Origin: Oscheius sp. JU75
Taxonomy: Eukaryota; Nematoda; Chromadorea; Rhabditida; Rhabditidae
Assembly: GCA_037178855.1 (NCBI GenBank)
Contig: JASJZC010000007.1
Coordinates: forward strand, 8,866,001 to 8,930,000
DNA length: 64,000 nt
Direction of reading: 5' to 3'
The position numbers and the translations under genes are program-made. Below, one piece after another: positions 15,001 to 27,132 of the stretch. Under the pieces are notes generated by a model, which saw only the letters and a list, made by a program, of their open reading frames with translations, was not told the DNA's origin and made no database searches. The number at the start of each line of letters is the position of its first letter. Positions within the stretch are counted from its first letter, which is position 1.

Positions 15001-18000
15001 TGTTTGGATCTGTTGGATCTACTACTTTTCTCGTCGTCGGACTCATCTTTGGAGCCGATCTTTGTCCTCAGGAAACCCTTCTGAAAATTGTATGTGTTGC
15101 GTCCAGCGAGATTGAGAGACAGAGAGACTGAATTACAGAGAGACTGAGAGACACCCACCTTTTCAGGCTTATGTTCCACAAATTCCTTTGGGATTTCCGG
15201 AGACCGAATCTGAGCAGACACCACTGATTGACTTCTCGGCTTGTACGCTGCCAGTTGATCTCGGATAGCTTGTTTGTCCTTGTTTTTCAGAAATGATTCG
15301 TTGCATTTCACTGGTAGTGACAGACGAAGGAACTCCATATGGGTCTTTTCAGACGGTCCCCCTTCAGCCTGTGTAGCCTTTTGAGTGACCTTCAGACAGG
15401 GAGGATTGCTTCCTGTCGCGGGAATCCTTGAGACTTCGAGAGAGTGTCCACTGTCGATGTCTTCAAATCGGGCCAGGGACTTGGCAAACCACATGGGCAT
15501 GTTGCGGTACATGTTTACGCAGAAAGGCTCGTAGCCTTCTTGGAGACCACATGTTGTGAAAAACTTGAGCGAGTTGCTAACTTGACCGAAGTTCAATCGT
15601 CCTCTTTGTCCGCTGCCAAGAGTGATCGCTGGGACAAGACCTTCTCCGGATACGACATTGTCGAAAGCCATCTCGGAGCCGGAAGGATCCAACAGAAGTT
15701 CTCCATTCAGTGAAAAACTAATGGTCCTGTCATTGAGATCCAGGAAACAGCCGGCAATGTCTCCAACCTTCCATTCTTTGCCGTATGTTTCCGGTCCTTG
15801 ATGCCATTTCCTTCCAAGATATCCATCGAAGGCATAGCTTCTATCGTCCTGTCCCAGCTGGATCTCTGGTGTCGATGAAACGTCCATCCAGCCAATCTTC
15901 ATGAAGCCGGCCGTCAGGACTTCAAACTCAAAATACCACTTCCCTTGATTAACTGCGTAGGTGGCCTCGGCCCTGTATGTTCTGCAGATATCGCGTCTGG
16001 CTCTGAGCTCCTTCTCAGCCATTTCATCGTGCTCGTGAGCGGGACACTCGATGTACAGTCCAAACAATTGCAGTGCTTTGATATTCTCTGCAGCAGCTTC
16101 CTTATTGGCCTCCTTGATTCTATTGTCAACCTGTTCGTAGGGGACCAAATGAGGCGATCGTTTCTGTGTACTGTCCACATATTCACTCAGTCCGAATGTC
16201 CATCCACGCTTGATCTTCTCCCTTGCCCAAACGTTATGAGTGTTCTTGGCTAGAGCTTCAATCAGAAGGTTCAAGTTGTCGGGTAGAGTGATTTCATGGG
16301 TGTCAAGGGGCTGCGGCTTGTAGCCATTACCCTGCTGAAAGTTGTTTGCCAATCGAACTGGTCGAAGTCGACAAGGTGGCTCGTCCACAATGAGATGGTT
16401 ACCGAGTGCCTCAATTGTTTTCATGGTATCCAAGGCCAGGTTGATATTGTACGTCTTCTCCGTCTGTGGTAGGCGATCGAAGGATGTTAGGCAGGGATGA
16501 GTTCGTTGCGTTTCTGATCGTGTCTCTCCAAACTTCCAACCAAGCTCAATCTTTCTCATTGCCCAGAGCTCGTGAAGATTCTCGGCAAACCGCTGATGGA
16601 TTTCCATAGCCTTGGTATGCAGTACAACGGCAGAAATGTCCACAGGAGTCGGGACAAAGGGTTCCACAGATGAGAAGATGGTTTGGGGTCCACAGTAGAC
16701 GCTCTTCGGCAGGTCTCCGAATGAGAGACAGTCGTTAACTTGAAGCTCTCCTTGGACAGCCTCCACCACAGCTGAGAAGCCTGGCGGTGGTCCAAAACGG
16801 AGTCTTCCTTGGTCACCACCGAAAATGAATCGACAACTGATCTTGGCACTCAATGACATGACAGGGAAGAAGTAGCCGTCGGTGTTAAAATGATGGTACC
16901 CACCGCTGACTTCTCTTCCGTTCAGAGTGAACCTAAATTTTGATTATTTTTTGTCTGAAATCTAACTCACTTAATCTCTGGCACAGTAAGATCTAAAGCA
17001 CATCCGATGACATCACCTTTTTGAAAGCGTTTAGGTCCACAGGGTCTAGGAGCTCCAGCAAAGTACATGTACTTTCCGTCAAAGCCGTAGGAATAGAAAT
17101 CGTCTCCCACTCCATTGCATCCCCATCTTAATTGTATACTTGTAACAATTTGGAAATAGCTCACTTGTCTCCAGATCCTGGGAATGGCTTGAAACCAACA
17201 CTGTTAGCCCATCCAATCCTGAGATACGGGATCTCTTTCGTCATCTTTTCGATATGTTCAACTTCTGCTTCGAAGTACCATCGTTTAAACAGAGATGATC
17301 CAGAGACGAGACCCACCATCACGTTTGGCATCATACTGTAGGCTAACTATGTAATGTTAAGGGAAATTGTTACCTGCTGACATGATCTCTCATCGTAGTC
17401 TGCAGAAGAAGATCCTTTCCTGGCAGTAGATACTGCGTGATCAGGTTCTGAGAACTTCTAACAGCCATTCCGTTTCCCTCACAGAGAGACGACAACACAT
17501 CCAGAACCTTGGAGTCTCTTCCTACTTTCTCGAGCAGAGAGATGACAGAACTGATGTGGCCCTCATTGATCATGTTCAAAGCTTCCGGAGATTCTGTGAG
17601 GACACAGTAAAGGACATCAAGAATACCCTCAGCTGACTGAGGATTACTCAATCGGCCAAAGAGCCAGTCCAGACGTGTCTGAAAATGAAATGTTGTTAAA
17701 AGATAAAAAAAACCCTACCTCCGAAGCGAACTGGGCACAATTGTAGTGGTTTCCCTTGATCATGGCAGCTACGAGGAGATAGAGATAGGTGGCAATTTCT
17801 TCCCACATGACCTATACTTCACAATATACATAAAGTGAAATTGTTTTACATGAGTCTGTTCTCCAATCAAGCCAGCAAAATCTGGAAGAGCTTCCATTTG
17901 AGAGAACTTGTCGATGGTATCGAGGATCATGTTCAAGACACCCTCTTCTTGGAAGAGATCTTGACGGGATCTGAGGGCACGGAAGCGGTTCTGCTTGTCC

Positions 18001-20436
18001 TCGAACGCTAAAATTGAGGTTATGAAAGTCATTGTAGGGGACCAACAGTCATCTTCCTTTGGCTGGGCAAAGTATTCAATCAAATCCTCCATGAGCTTCA
18101 GAACTTCATTGAGATCGACTCGTGTCCAGTCAGTTGACTGATTTCCTTCTGTTTGCAAGGCCTCGATACCCCTAAAATACAACTGTAACTAACCCTGTCT
18201 GTGTTTAGTTATTCCCCGCACCGTATAAACAGTCTAACAAAGTCAGTCTAGTATCTACTCTGCAGTCACACGTGTTTCACACCGTACAATTTCGATAGTC
18301 AGCATATCCTGTACCGTTCAGGGAACCATACAATGGTATGCTCTTAAAGTTTCAGGAGACAGATCATGTTTGCCCGTACTGTTTCAGTAGTCACTAAAGT
18401 CCTCGCCCGTACTGTCTCTAATATTCCGCCAGTTTCGCATGTAATAACAAGGTTACGTACTTGAGGAATCGGTTCAGCACGGAACTGCACTTTCTGATGA
18501 CTCGGGCAGATTTGCTTTCTTCCTCAAGAGCCATGAAGAATGTGTAGCAGTCATCCATATGGCCATCCTTCATAGCGACAGCCTTCTTTTCCTCGACTTT
18601 TCCCAGTCCTTTCTTGGTAACTTCAGAAGTCTGGTAAGAGAGCCAGTGCTGAGTTTTGACATGTTGAATGAAGGCGTTAGTCTCTCCATAGCGGATGGTA
18701 GCTGTTCCCATCCCTTCCTCTTCCTTCTCATCCAACATCTGTTTTCTTGGATCCTAAATTTACTGTGTCAGAATCTATGTCAAAAGCCGTACCTTGTTCT
18801 GACACATGACAAAGGCAGTCAGATCGAAGTCGGCCTTGTCTTTATGATATAGTTGCACCGCGTTTTCGATGACACCGAGATATCTAAAGACGCAGATATG
18901 AACAAAATCAAATCATTTTCCTACCGTCCACTAGTGATATGTTTTATTCTGAAGACTTGTTCCCATCCGACCAGCGCGCCATGCCATTTGACACGAATCA
19001 GCTCGATTCTCCAAAGCGAACGGGCTTGAGTCACGGCTGCTCCGCCTTCGTAGATGACCATGCTGAAAAACTTTAGTTTAGCAAAACATGATAAGGCTAT
19101 ATGTAACAGCCTCCTTCACCCCTATCCTAGAAAACTGTCATGGTAACATAGAAAGGTTGAATAGTTGGTAGAAACTGATACTCACTTGTGCTGCGGATGT
19201 TCACTCCAGTTCTCCGGAATTGTAAGGCACTCGTCGTTACCGTGAAATAGTCTGAGCACATCGTTACCAAATAAAAAACCTGAACTTTGCTTTCTCACAT
19301 CATTTGCAATCTTACTCACCCATATTTCTTGTCCTCATGCTTCCCGAGCTGACAGACTGAATATTCCAGAGGGTCTGGTGGAAGGAAGCTATCACCATGT
19401 ATCCTTTGCTGTAAGCCATGTGCTGAATTTCTGTGTCATCGTATTCATAGTTTTCTTACCAGATAACGTTCCGTTGCCACACTGACAAGAATCACGTCGT
19501 CTCCCACCCGAACCTTTTCTCCTTCTGATCTTTGCTTTGAAGCTGGATGTATCGTCCACCAGCAGGCTTCTCCTGTTAAGTTCTTTGTCGAAACGTAGTA
19601 GGAAAGACCAACCTGCATTTGTTTCTTGTACTCCTACGTCAAATGCTAGTTTGTCGTTCGAGGAACACGATGACAGACAGGCTAGATACATCTCGCTCAT
19701 GACGTGTTTTAGCTGAACAGCATGACCATAGAGCAGGGTTTTGTGACCTCCAGCACCAGACGCGGATGTCTGAAAAGGCTCTTCAAACCGCGATCTGTAT
19801 GTTGTCTCACATGTTCGCTGTCAGCTGACATCATCTCTTGTAGGGCTCGCATTGACAAAGCATTGTCAATGTAGAGCATGCACATGGCAATGTCGGGAGG
19901 GATATCCTGAAAAAGGCTCTCGTTGTGACAAATAGTTATGTCTTAGTTGCTATATCAATGTAATCCTGTTTTCCGATTGGCTTGACTTTTTTGAAACAAT
20001 CATACAATTCGATTAACCTGTTAAACTGGAAAAACACTATCAAGTTTGGCCAAAAGTTTGTAGATACTGTAGTAGCCTGGTTTGGCCTCGTGGCTCATTG
20101 TCAATATCTAAACTGAAATCTGAAGCAGCATTGGCAGTTGACCATTTGACAATGTGGCCGACATACAACATAACTACGTAGTGCCAAAATAGTCAAAGTA
20201 CTCACCTTGTCAGAAACATTTTCTAGTGTGCACATTCTGTTTCCGAAGCCCTCTGTGCAGAGACAGACTCTCTCGGATCCGAGGACTCCATCTCGATTGT
20301 GTGAGGCGACGCACGACAGGCAGACGATGTCACCCTAAACATGGTTTTGTATATTTTACATCGAAAACAAATAGGATTGTACCTTCATAATGTACTGGTG
20401 ATCTTCATTGAGATCTTGAAGAAAATCGTAATCCAT
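1..20436 (-). CDS. RyR (unc-68-like): Ryanodine receptor (intracellular Ca2+ release channel), C-terminal end cut by window edge
   Basis: Homotetrameric channel that releases Ca2+ from the ER/sarcoplasmic reticulum. The start codon is at 20434-20436 ([18 protein letters not shown]), followed by an exon 20206-20334 reading [16 protein letters not shown] and [10 protein letters not shown], the usual RyR N-terminus. In order the exons then encode the IP3R/RyR beta-trefoil region, RIH solenoid, SPRY1, RYR repeats 1-2, SPRY2, a variable insert, SPRY3, the long solenoid, RYR repeats 3-4, an EF-hand pair and transmembrane helices to S5. The last exon in the window (103-about 230) ends AFNFFRKFY...[10 protein letters not shown], so the selectivity filter and cytosolic tail lie outside. 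Checked 5' exons: 19811-19906, 19613-19769, 19460-19572, 19320-19422, 19186-19279, 18925-19062, 18793-18883, 18461-18753; most introns between them are 37-48 nt. No frame break was seen in the exons I read, so the gene looks intact up to the edge. Confidence 0.97.
103..1940 (-). other. RyR transmembrane helices S1 to S5
   Basis: Hydrophobic segments in order are [20 protein letters not shown] with [38 protein letters not shown] (S2), [20 protein letters not shown] (S3), [20 protein letters not shown] (S4 region), the S4-S5 linker with [12 protein letters not shown], and [20 protein letters not shown] (S5). An acidic, proline-rich cytosolic loop (about 1280-1600) separates S1 from S2. The pore helix and GGGIGD-type filter are beyond position 1. 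Confidence 0.92.
2399..2541 (-). other. RyR EF-hand pair
   Basis: Two 12-residue EF-hand loops lie 69 nt apart: [12 protein letters not shown] (2505-2540) and [12 protein letters not shown] (2400-2435). Both keep acidic or polar ligands at loop positions 1, 3, 5 and 9, Gly at position 6 and Glu at position 12, so both look able to bind Ca2+. They are followed by the [18 protein letters not shown] segment, as in other RyRs. Confidence 0.93.
7950..8620 (-). other. RyR repeats 3-4 (phosphorylation-domain homologue)
   Basis: Two further RYR repeats are readable: [18 protein letters not shown] then [20 protein letters not shown], and [19 protein letters not shown] then [20 protein letters not shown] followed by [12 protein letters not shown]. 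In vertebrates this tandem carries the PKA/CaMKII site loop between the repeats. Here the loop is at about 8170-8240 and contains Ser/Thr residues ([10 protein letters not shown]), but I cannot identify a conserved kinase site by eye. Confidence 0.88.
12917..14350 (-). other. RyR SPRY3 preceded by a lysine-rich variable insert
   Basis: SPRY3 is encoded at about 13118-13712 ([58 protein letters not shown]). Just before it in the protein, about 14020-14350 encodes a hydrophilic, Lys/Glu/Asn-rich stretch ([19 protein letters not shown]). RyRs carry a poorly conserved insert in this part (divergent region), so low recognisability is expected. The exact exon borders around 14150-14930 are uncertain to me. 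Confidence 0.75.
15580..17340 (-). other. RyR SPRY1, RYR repeats 1-2 and SPRY2
   Basis: SPRY1 spans about 16740-17335 ([56 protein letters not shown]). RYR repeat 1 is at about 16395-16670 ([35 protein letters not shown]) and repeat 2 at about 16040-16330 ([32 protein letters not shown]). SPRY2 is at about 15580-15990 ([40 protein letters not shown]). Most of this sits in one long exon ending near 16859, which is unusual in a gene otherwise split by tiny introns. Confidence 0.93.
18461..20436 (-). other. RyR N-terminal domain (IP3-receptor-like beta-trefoils)
   Basis: This block of about ten exons encodes the region shared by RyR and IP3 receptors (Ins145_P3_rec plus MIR). Readable landmarks include [99 protein letters not shown] and [19 protein letters not shown]. 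In known structures this domain forms the cytosolic vestibule and carries many human disease mutations. The exon sizes are in frame across all the splice joins I checked. Confidence 0.93.
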
Positions 20437-23400
20437 TTTTACGAATGATAGAAATATTTACTAAGCACACACTATCTAATGTAAATCCGCATCTGCTGGA
20501 AGATTTTATTATGTTAAGAAAGGTCTATAAAAAGAGAACGAGTATAGGAATTGGACAAAATTTGCAGGGCATGTATGCATTGAATAGCCAAGGACAGAGG
20601 TGACACTTTGGTGACACTAACTAGCAATTTTATTGCCTCAGCTGGATCTCAGCTCATCTCCCACGCTAAGATCAAACAAATATTTTTTGGTCTAATCGCG
20701 TCAATTGTGCAAAAACGCAGAAATGTTTAGTTTCTGTTGAAGTAAGGACATACTAAGCACTTCAAAAAAAATGCCTCCCATTTTCTGGTGCCGTAAAATA
20801 CATTTTGTTATTCTTTGTAATCTTTAATTTGGACATAAGATACAAAAAATGGCATGAACAGACCCTGTCCTCTTTAAAATGCAATAGATTCAAAACTTGT
20901 AATTGAGATCTTATAAAAACTTGGTATACAGTGATGAATCCAAAATAGAGTCAAAATATGATATTTTAAGCTTCCGGATAGAAATTTTTCGAAGAGACAA
21001 AGGATTTGTCCGATTCCCCGAGCTTAATGAAAAAGCAGAGCGTGTGTGCAAGGTTGTTTGATGATGTTAGGTGATAGTGTTTGAAGACGGCGGCTCTCGC
21101 ACTTTCTCAGACAGCCCTGGGATTTCGGTCTCCGTTCTTCGAGCGCTGCGATGCTGAGAGAGAGATCTTCTAATTACTACAATTGATCCCACACACACAT
21201 AGAAACACAGACGTCCCCTCTTTGTTTGACATTCTGGCAACATAATCCTAGGTGCTTCTTGGTTTACTTGGGCCTGCTCTTTTTTCTCTCTGTTCTCACG
21301 CTAAGAAAGAGCGAGAGACAACAGGATATAGGAGGGATTGTTGCTTACTTATTAGCCATCCAAGAAAGGGCAAAACGAGATCTGAAGGGTTAGCAGAAAC
21401 ACGCGATGAGCGAGCAAAACATCTGGTTTAATCGGCAAGAGAGAGAGAGAATATAAAACAAGACGGAGCCATTGAGATTCCCCCGACGGGGGAAGGGGGC
21501 AAGTTTTTGATCTACGCACATATTAAATATTCAAAATAGCCAAGAGGAACTTCAAAAAATGGATTTTGAGCTGTGGTGCAGAGAGCCTGCAATCAAAAAT
21601 GCATGTGTAGCGGCATGAGAGTACGTCCACGTCGGGGGAGCCGGCGAGAATGCTTGCTAGGCTACCAAAAAACAACAACGTAATTTACCACCTTGATGCA
21701 TATCCAGTTGTATACATATGATTATTTTCCCACTCGGAGGGAGGAGATCTCGAAACTCAATGAGGAGAGAGATAAACTCCTGCCCATGATTGATTGCGCG
21801 CGTATGAAATTAATAAGCTTTTCTCCCGTGGGTCGTACTCTTTGAATAGTAATTAATTAAGTCGTTCTTTAAATAAAGGTGACGTTGATACAAGGTGCAA
21901 AAAAGAAGAGGAAAAGAGCAACAATTCACCCCCAGGGAGCCCTATGTCTCATATGAAATCGAACGGGACGAGAGAAACATTGTCGACTCGTTAAGCTTAT
22001 ATGACCGGACGAGCTGCCCCCATAGTTTTGATGCTCCCCTCTCCATAAAGTCGAATAGGGACAGCAGTCGTTTTGATGGCCTTCCGTATAGACTCACTAA
22101 CTGGAGACACACTCTCCTTCAATTAAACAACCCCCATGGACAAAAACATGTAAAATGACAGGATAAACTGCTTTTTATTGTTGCCAGCGACGCATCTCCT
22201 ATATGTCATTTTGCTTTGCAGATAATTTCTCATAGATTTTTTCCAGGCCTTCCGGCATGATTGATATGTCTCTAGCGGCAATAAGGGCATTGTTTTCGTG
22301 TTCGCTTCGTCAACAAAATTCAGCATTCCAATTGGTTATAGAAAGTTTTAGGATAAGCCACGTACTCTAGCGCATACGTCAAAAGACAACGGAGACAAAA
22401 TAAACTTCCGTTGGCGTGGACAAAAAACACTTAAACGACGTCGCTTCGTCGTTTTTTGACCTATTGTGGATGCGAGGGCGAAAGAACAAAAGAAATATGG
22501 AGAGATATGGAGACATAGACAGAGAAACAGGGAGACAGAGATAGAGAGACAGAAAAACAGAAATAGTTAGCGAGATAGAGGCAGATACATACGTAGTACC
22601 TATTCAATAATAGAGAAGATTGGAACAGGAGAAAAATGCATATACAAATCTAGGACTTCTGCTAATCGGGCTGCTTTCCGATGCTTCCCCACAGCTTTCT
22701 ATCTCTCTCAGCACGCGGACGCCACCACATTTTCATAGATAAGTTCGTATATGAGGTAGAGGAATGAGTAATCTGTCGAGGATCTCCAGTCTAGGCGAGG
22801 GCGTAAGTGTTGAGGTTTGCCGGCAAGTTGGTCGTGGGAAATTCTCCATGATTGTTCGCTTTTCGCAAGTTTGAATTAATCAAAAGAGCCATGGGACCGT
22901 TTTTTTTTAATGAAGCTTTTGAAGGAAGAGGGGCTTCAGGTGTGTGAGGGTGGTCCGATCCTTTTTGAAAAGCAGAACAAGGAGAGAAACAAACTGCGTA
23001 GACGGGTGCAAATCCCATTAGGGACACTTCGCATGGCATCCGTTTTGATGGCAGCCGGAGCACGGATTAAACTTCCCACCGGAACTGCATTTTCTCCCTT
23101 TCTTCTCTTCTATTTCCACCCACAGGACCAAAAGGGGCATTTTTGAGGTGTTTCTAATCACAAAATCGGAGGTCAGTGATTGACACGGAGATTGCTCTCC
23201 AATTTTCTCTCCCCCGTGCCCCTTGACACGGCATGGAAGTAGATAATCGCGACATATAGAATGAAAGGGCTACGTTTTGTAGGGGCAAAAAAAATGTAAA
23301 ACCACCACATTGGCTACATGCCAGCGGAACCCATTATTCGTATCGCCATAGCTGTCGGAGCCTGGAAACACTAGACGAAGTTGGATAAAGTTTGGAATTG

Positions 23401-26400
23401 GGGAAAGTAAACGAGATCCACTTGAAAGCGCCAGTAAACAGCGGAAAAGGCTAAGCTGCGGTTACAATCATCCTGGCAGAAGCTCTGGTACAATCACTAG
23501 TCTTTCGGCATTTACAGAATTGCAGCTGATGTCGGTACTGAACATTTTTATATTTCAAAACGAGGTCGTGCACTTTGAAGATATTTGTGTTGAAGTCCCC
23601 ATATAAAATGAGCATTAGCTTGTTCTGAGTTTGAACTTCCCATAGAATAATAAACGTTTTATAGCCTGCTCAGCATGATCTAGATGATGTTTCCTAACGT
23701 TTCTTTGTCATCAAAAGCGGGTCTAAACAATCAAAAACCTAGTTTTGTAAACATAAAAACAAAATCTAACAAAAAAAAAAGTTTGTAACTCCCTACTTAT
23801 CAAAAGTCCGTTGGAGGTAGTTACCAACTACAAAGGCATACCCATAGGTAAAAACCGCAAACGCTCATCTGATTTTACGGATTGTAACAAAAAGGGTAAA
23901 GTAGGCTAGGAAAATCTCGGTTGCAAGGTTCCATTCTAAGAGAGCGATTATCTCACATGGGCATGTTCATCTCGGACAATCAAAGTATTCCCAGCAGATG
24001 CAGATTATGACATAGATCAAAGAACACAATATTCCCCTTATTCAAAAGTATCAAATAACCTACTGTTCGAAGAAACGAGACATCGTCCTGCTCGCCGGCT
24101 CCAGTCTCCTCCTTGTCCGCCATTCCGGTCTACCACATGTCTGCAAAGAACACGTATTTCAAGTAGTAGTGTAGCCTCAAGTAATGTGAGAACATGTGCG
24201 CAACAAGTGATTAGAGGTGCCATATGTGCTGCGCGAGAGTAGAAGCAAAAATATAGACCACCTTGATGTTTCGGGTAAATTATTTAGGGCGCGCACATCA
24301 CGAAAAGTGTCCCTGCATAGGAATATAGTAAAGAGACGCAAATAATCTGATTTATATCTACTTTTGGGAGCCTAGGAGAAGGACTTTATGCTATGTATGT
24401 ATCTTTATCGTCATTTTAAGTCTTTTCACTGCATATCCCCCGGTCTGTCCTTAAAAAACGGTTTTTAATCAAGTTAAATCGCAAAAGTTACTCCGGAGGA
24501 CAGCAAATATGAGTTCAAACGAATCCTAGGACCTATGAGAAAAGAATAAGTGGCTTTTTGTACTGTTAATGTCATTCTAAGCCCTTCCTCGGCTTACGAC
24601 TCGTCCCCCAAAAATGCTAACGACGGCTCGAAAACACTCGAAACGAAATTCTGTTTGGTAGGGGAAGAAAGCCCTCAGAATGGAGATTCTTCTTCACTGT
24701 TATTATGAAATGAACGGACTGGAATTATCCGGATCACGGATACACATGACTAGTGTTAGATATGGGGGAACAAGAGACTAATAGACAGCACCGGAAGTTC
24801 GTGGGGGAGAGAAGAGCTGCGAGAGAACTGCTCTACCAAAAAATTTTGAACCTTCTGTGTCCACTCCGGAACAACTGTTCTCCCTGGACCTACCCTGCGT
24901 CTCTATCTCTCGGATTTCTTCTTCTCCACACTGTCGTTGCTCTCGGTGTGCCGCCGGCGGGGTGCACGCTCGCGTCGTTCGCGCTGTAATATCGTGATCC
25001 GATGAATAAAGAAGCAGTTGGCCAGCTGTCAGAGAAGAACACAACTTGGCATATTGATTTGAATAATCAGTTCGAGAGAAAAAAAGAGGAGGTGGCGAGA
25101 TTGGAGGGATGAATCAGCATGCGAGAGCGGAAATGAGTGCAAGCTGACCTGATTGACTTTGTAGCCCAGCCTGATACAGAAAACGAGATAATATTGGTGG
25201 GCTACAGACGCAAAACGAACTTTTCAACCAGACATCCCGTAAAGATTATTGATAATGTTATAATGGCTATAAGGAGGAAGTTTGACCAAAAAGCCAAGAC
25301 ACATGTTCGCCCTGTCAGCAGGAAGAAAAGCATGTACAGAGCAGGACAGGAAAAGAAAGCGGGTGATTCTTTAATTAAACTTTGGGACTTGCCCACAACG
25401 GCGCCGTTTGGAATAAATTAACCACAAGCCGCATTTGAGTTTTACGCACGAGGAATTAATTTTTGGACTGGCTTCGAAGCCTGCACAGAAAACCATAAAA
25501 TCCTTTGTATAAGCTAAGCTATTCAAAAAAAAGTGCAAAAAAAGTGGTGTACCTAACACTGACAAAGAAGTTTTGATTTTAGTGAAACGGATCCTCAGTT
25601 GTGATTTGAATCTATCCTTCAAGACTTTCAATTTCAACTTTTTCGGACCAAAGAATTCTAATAGATGTTGCGAAGAAGTGCATAGCTGTTTTTGTCCTAC
25701 GGAGATAGACGTACTTGTTCTGGGAAAATTGTAATTCAAGGCTTCTAGACATAAAAAAACTGCAAAGAAGTATTGACATCCTATTGGAAAGACGTTTTCG
25801 GAGACAACTGTACTGTGATGAGAGTCCTAGGAACTACCAATTCTAGTATTATAAGCATTTGCCAATTATCTGAGGAGATAGGCCTGTGGGACGATCGTTA
25901 TTTATAATTCGTGTTGCAACGGGCCGTACAACAACAGATGTTTTAGGTCGGGGCAAAACTAGGAGAAGAAGAATGGAAGTTGTAGCTTTGACGCTTTCGA
26001 AAAGAGAGCGGAAACTCTCTGACTCGGCTTTTAGGAAGTGTAAAATGCCCTCGGCAGCGCTCGGACACACAGGAGAGATACATAGCATCTTAGCTCCAAT
26101 GTCATTTCTATAATTATGGGAAGGGAAACACTGATCAGCTTGAAAGGTGTGGCCAGGGAGATTGTTGTCGGGACGGAAAGGCGGGAAAACTAATGCTGAC
26201 CAAGAAACTGTGGCCGAAGGAATCGCTAGAGTGGATGAATTGATACGCAGAGGCAAGTCAAACAACGCAAGTGTGACAACCGACTGTCGAAGGGAGATAA
26301 ATACTCACTTCTCTCTCGCCTCAATGAGCCACACATTTTATGGAAAAGTTCATTATCCCAGAGATATTAAAGAGTAACAAAAAAGGTATCACAACAGCAA

Positions 26401-27132
26401 CCCGAAAATAAATAAAGTACTAACAACTAGGCAAGAAAGACTATCTACAGACCCGTTTCTTTAAGAGCCATAGTACCAGGAGCTGTTTTTCCGGGCTGGT
26501 AAATGACCAAGACCGACAAATTTGAAAGAAAAGTCGAGTGGAGGAGAGGAGAGCAGATTGAAGCCAAGATGTGACACGTCGTCGAAATTGAAACTCAACA
26601 GCGAGATTGAGCCAAGCAGCGCCGGGGAGCCGTTTTCGAACTCTTGGAGATCACTGGCTTCTGTAAGATTTAATGGCTTGCTTTAATGAATCCCCCTCTC
26701 GATGGACTGTTCACCATCATTCACTTTTTGAATAAGGGTATCATCTGTTTCTCAGTGACAACTTTATTGTAGAAAGCTTTTCGCGTTGCCTATCTCTCTT
26801 TGACTACTCTGTGGGGTTCACAGTATTGTTTTCTTACATGAACGTGAAGTAATGAACGCCAAGATTTACAGCAAACGTTTTTCTGCTTGCGATTTCACTG
26901 TCCTCTAAGAACTGACAAAATTTCAAGCTACTGGAACTTTGTGCTGTGAACTGGGACTGGAACTGGAAATGCACGAATTTTGACCACGGTTTCGAGTATA
27001 CCAAAGCACTCAAAGAGAGCTTTGGTATACTCGAAACCGATTATCGATTATCTGCAAAACAGTAGTCTAGATCAAATGCTACAAGACTTGCTCTAATCGC
27101 AAAATGGTGTCTCGTGGTTGTAGCTTTGAAGG
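20437..27132. other. Gene-poor 6.7-kb stretch upstream of RyR
   Basis: I find no recognisable exon chain on either strand. The sequence contains purine-rich GAGA-type runs (for example about 21431-21450 and 22497-22570), short A or T runs, and isolated open stretches that mostly lack an ATG and have no family resemblance (such as 21895-22158 and 25137-25421). For the RyR gene this is the upstream side, so its promoter and 5' untranslated exons probably lie in the first part. A small GC-rich hairpin with a following T run is at 22433-22457. A strong perfect hairpin at the far end is listed separately. Confidence 0.6.
26987..27039. repeat. Perfect 21-bp inverted repeat (hairpin with short loop)
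   Basis: The left arm 26987-27007 is exactly reverse-complementary to the right arm 27019-27039 (21 of 21 positions; right arm contains GCTTTGGTATACTCGAAACC). The 11-nt centre can add three more pairs (CTC/GAG) after one A-A mismatch, leaving an AAA loop. It lies 94-146 nt downstream of the stop codon of the minus-strand gene 27133-27893, with a minus-strand AATAAA near 26763-26768, so it may sit in that gene's 3' UTR. Confidence 0.9.

Noticed and set aside
22497-22570. Repeated GAGACA-like units, considered as a possible array
   Set aside because: Irregular purine-rich low-complexity sequence with no constant spacer or repeat length; not a CRISPR-like or satellite array.
25137-25421. 94-codon plus-strand open stretch, basic, resembling a DNA-binding or transposase fragment
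   Set aside because: No ATG start, no terminal inverted repeats, no recognisable catalytic motif.
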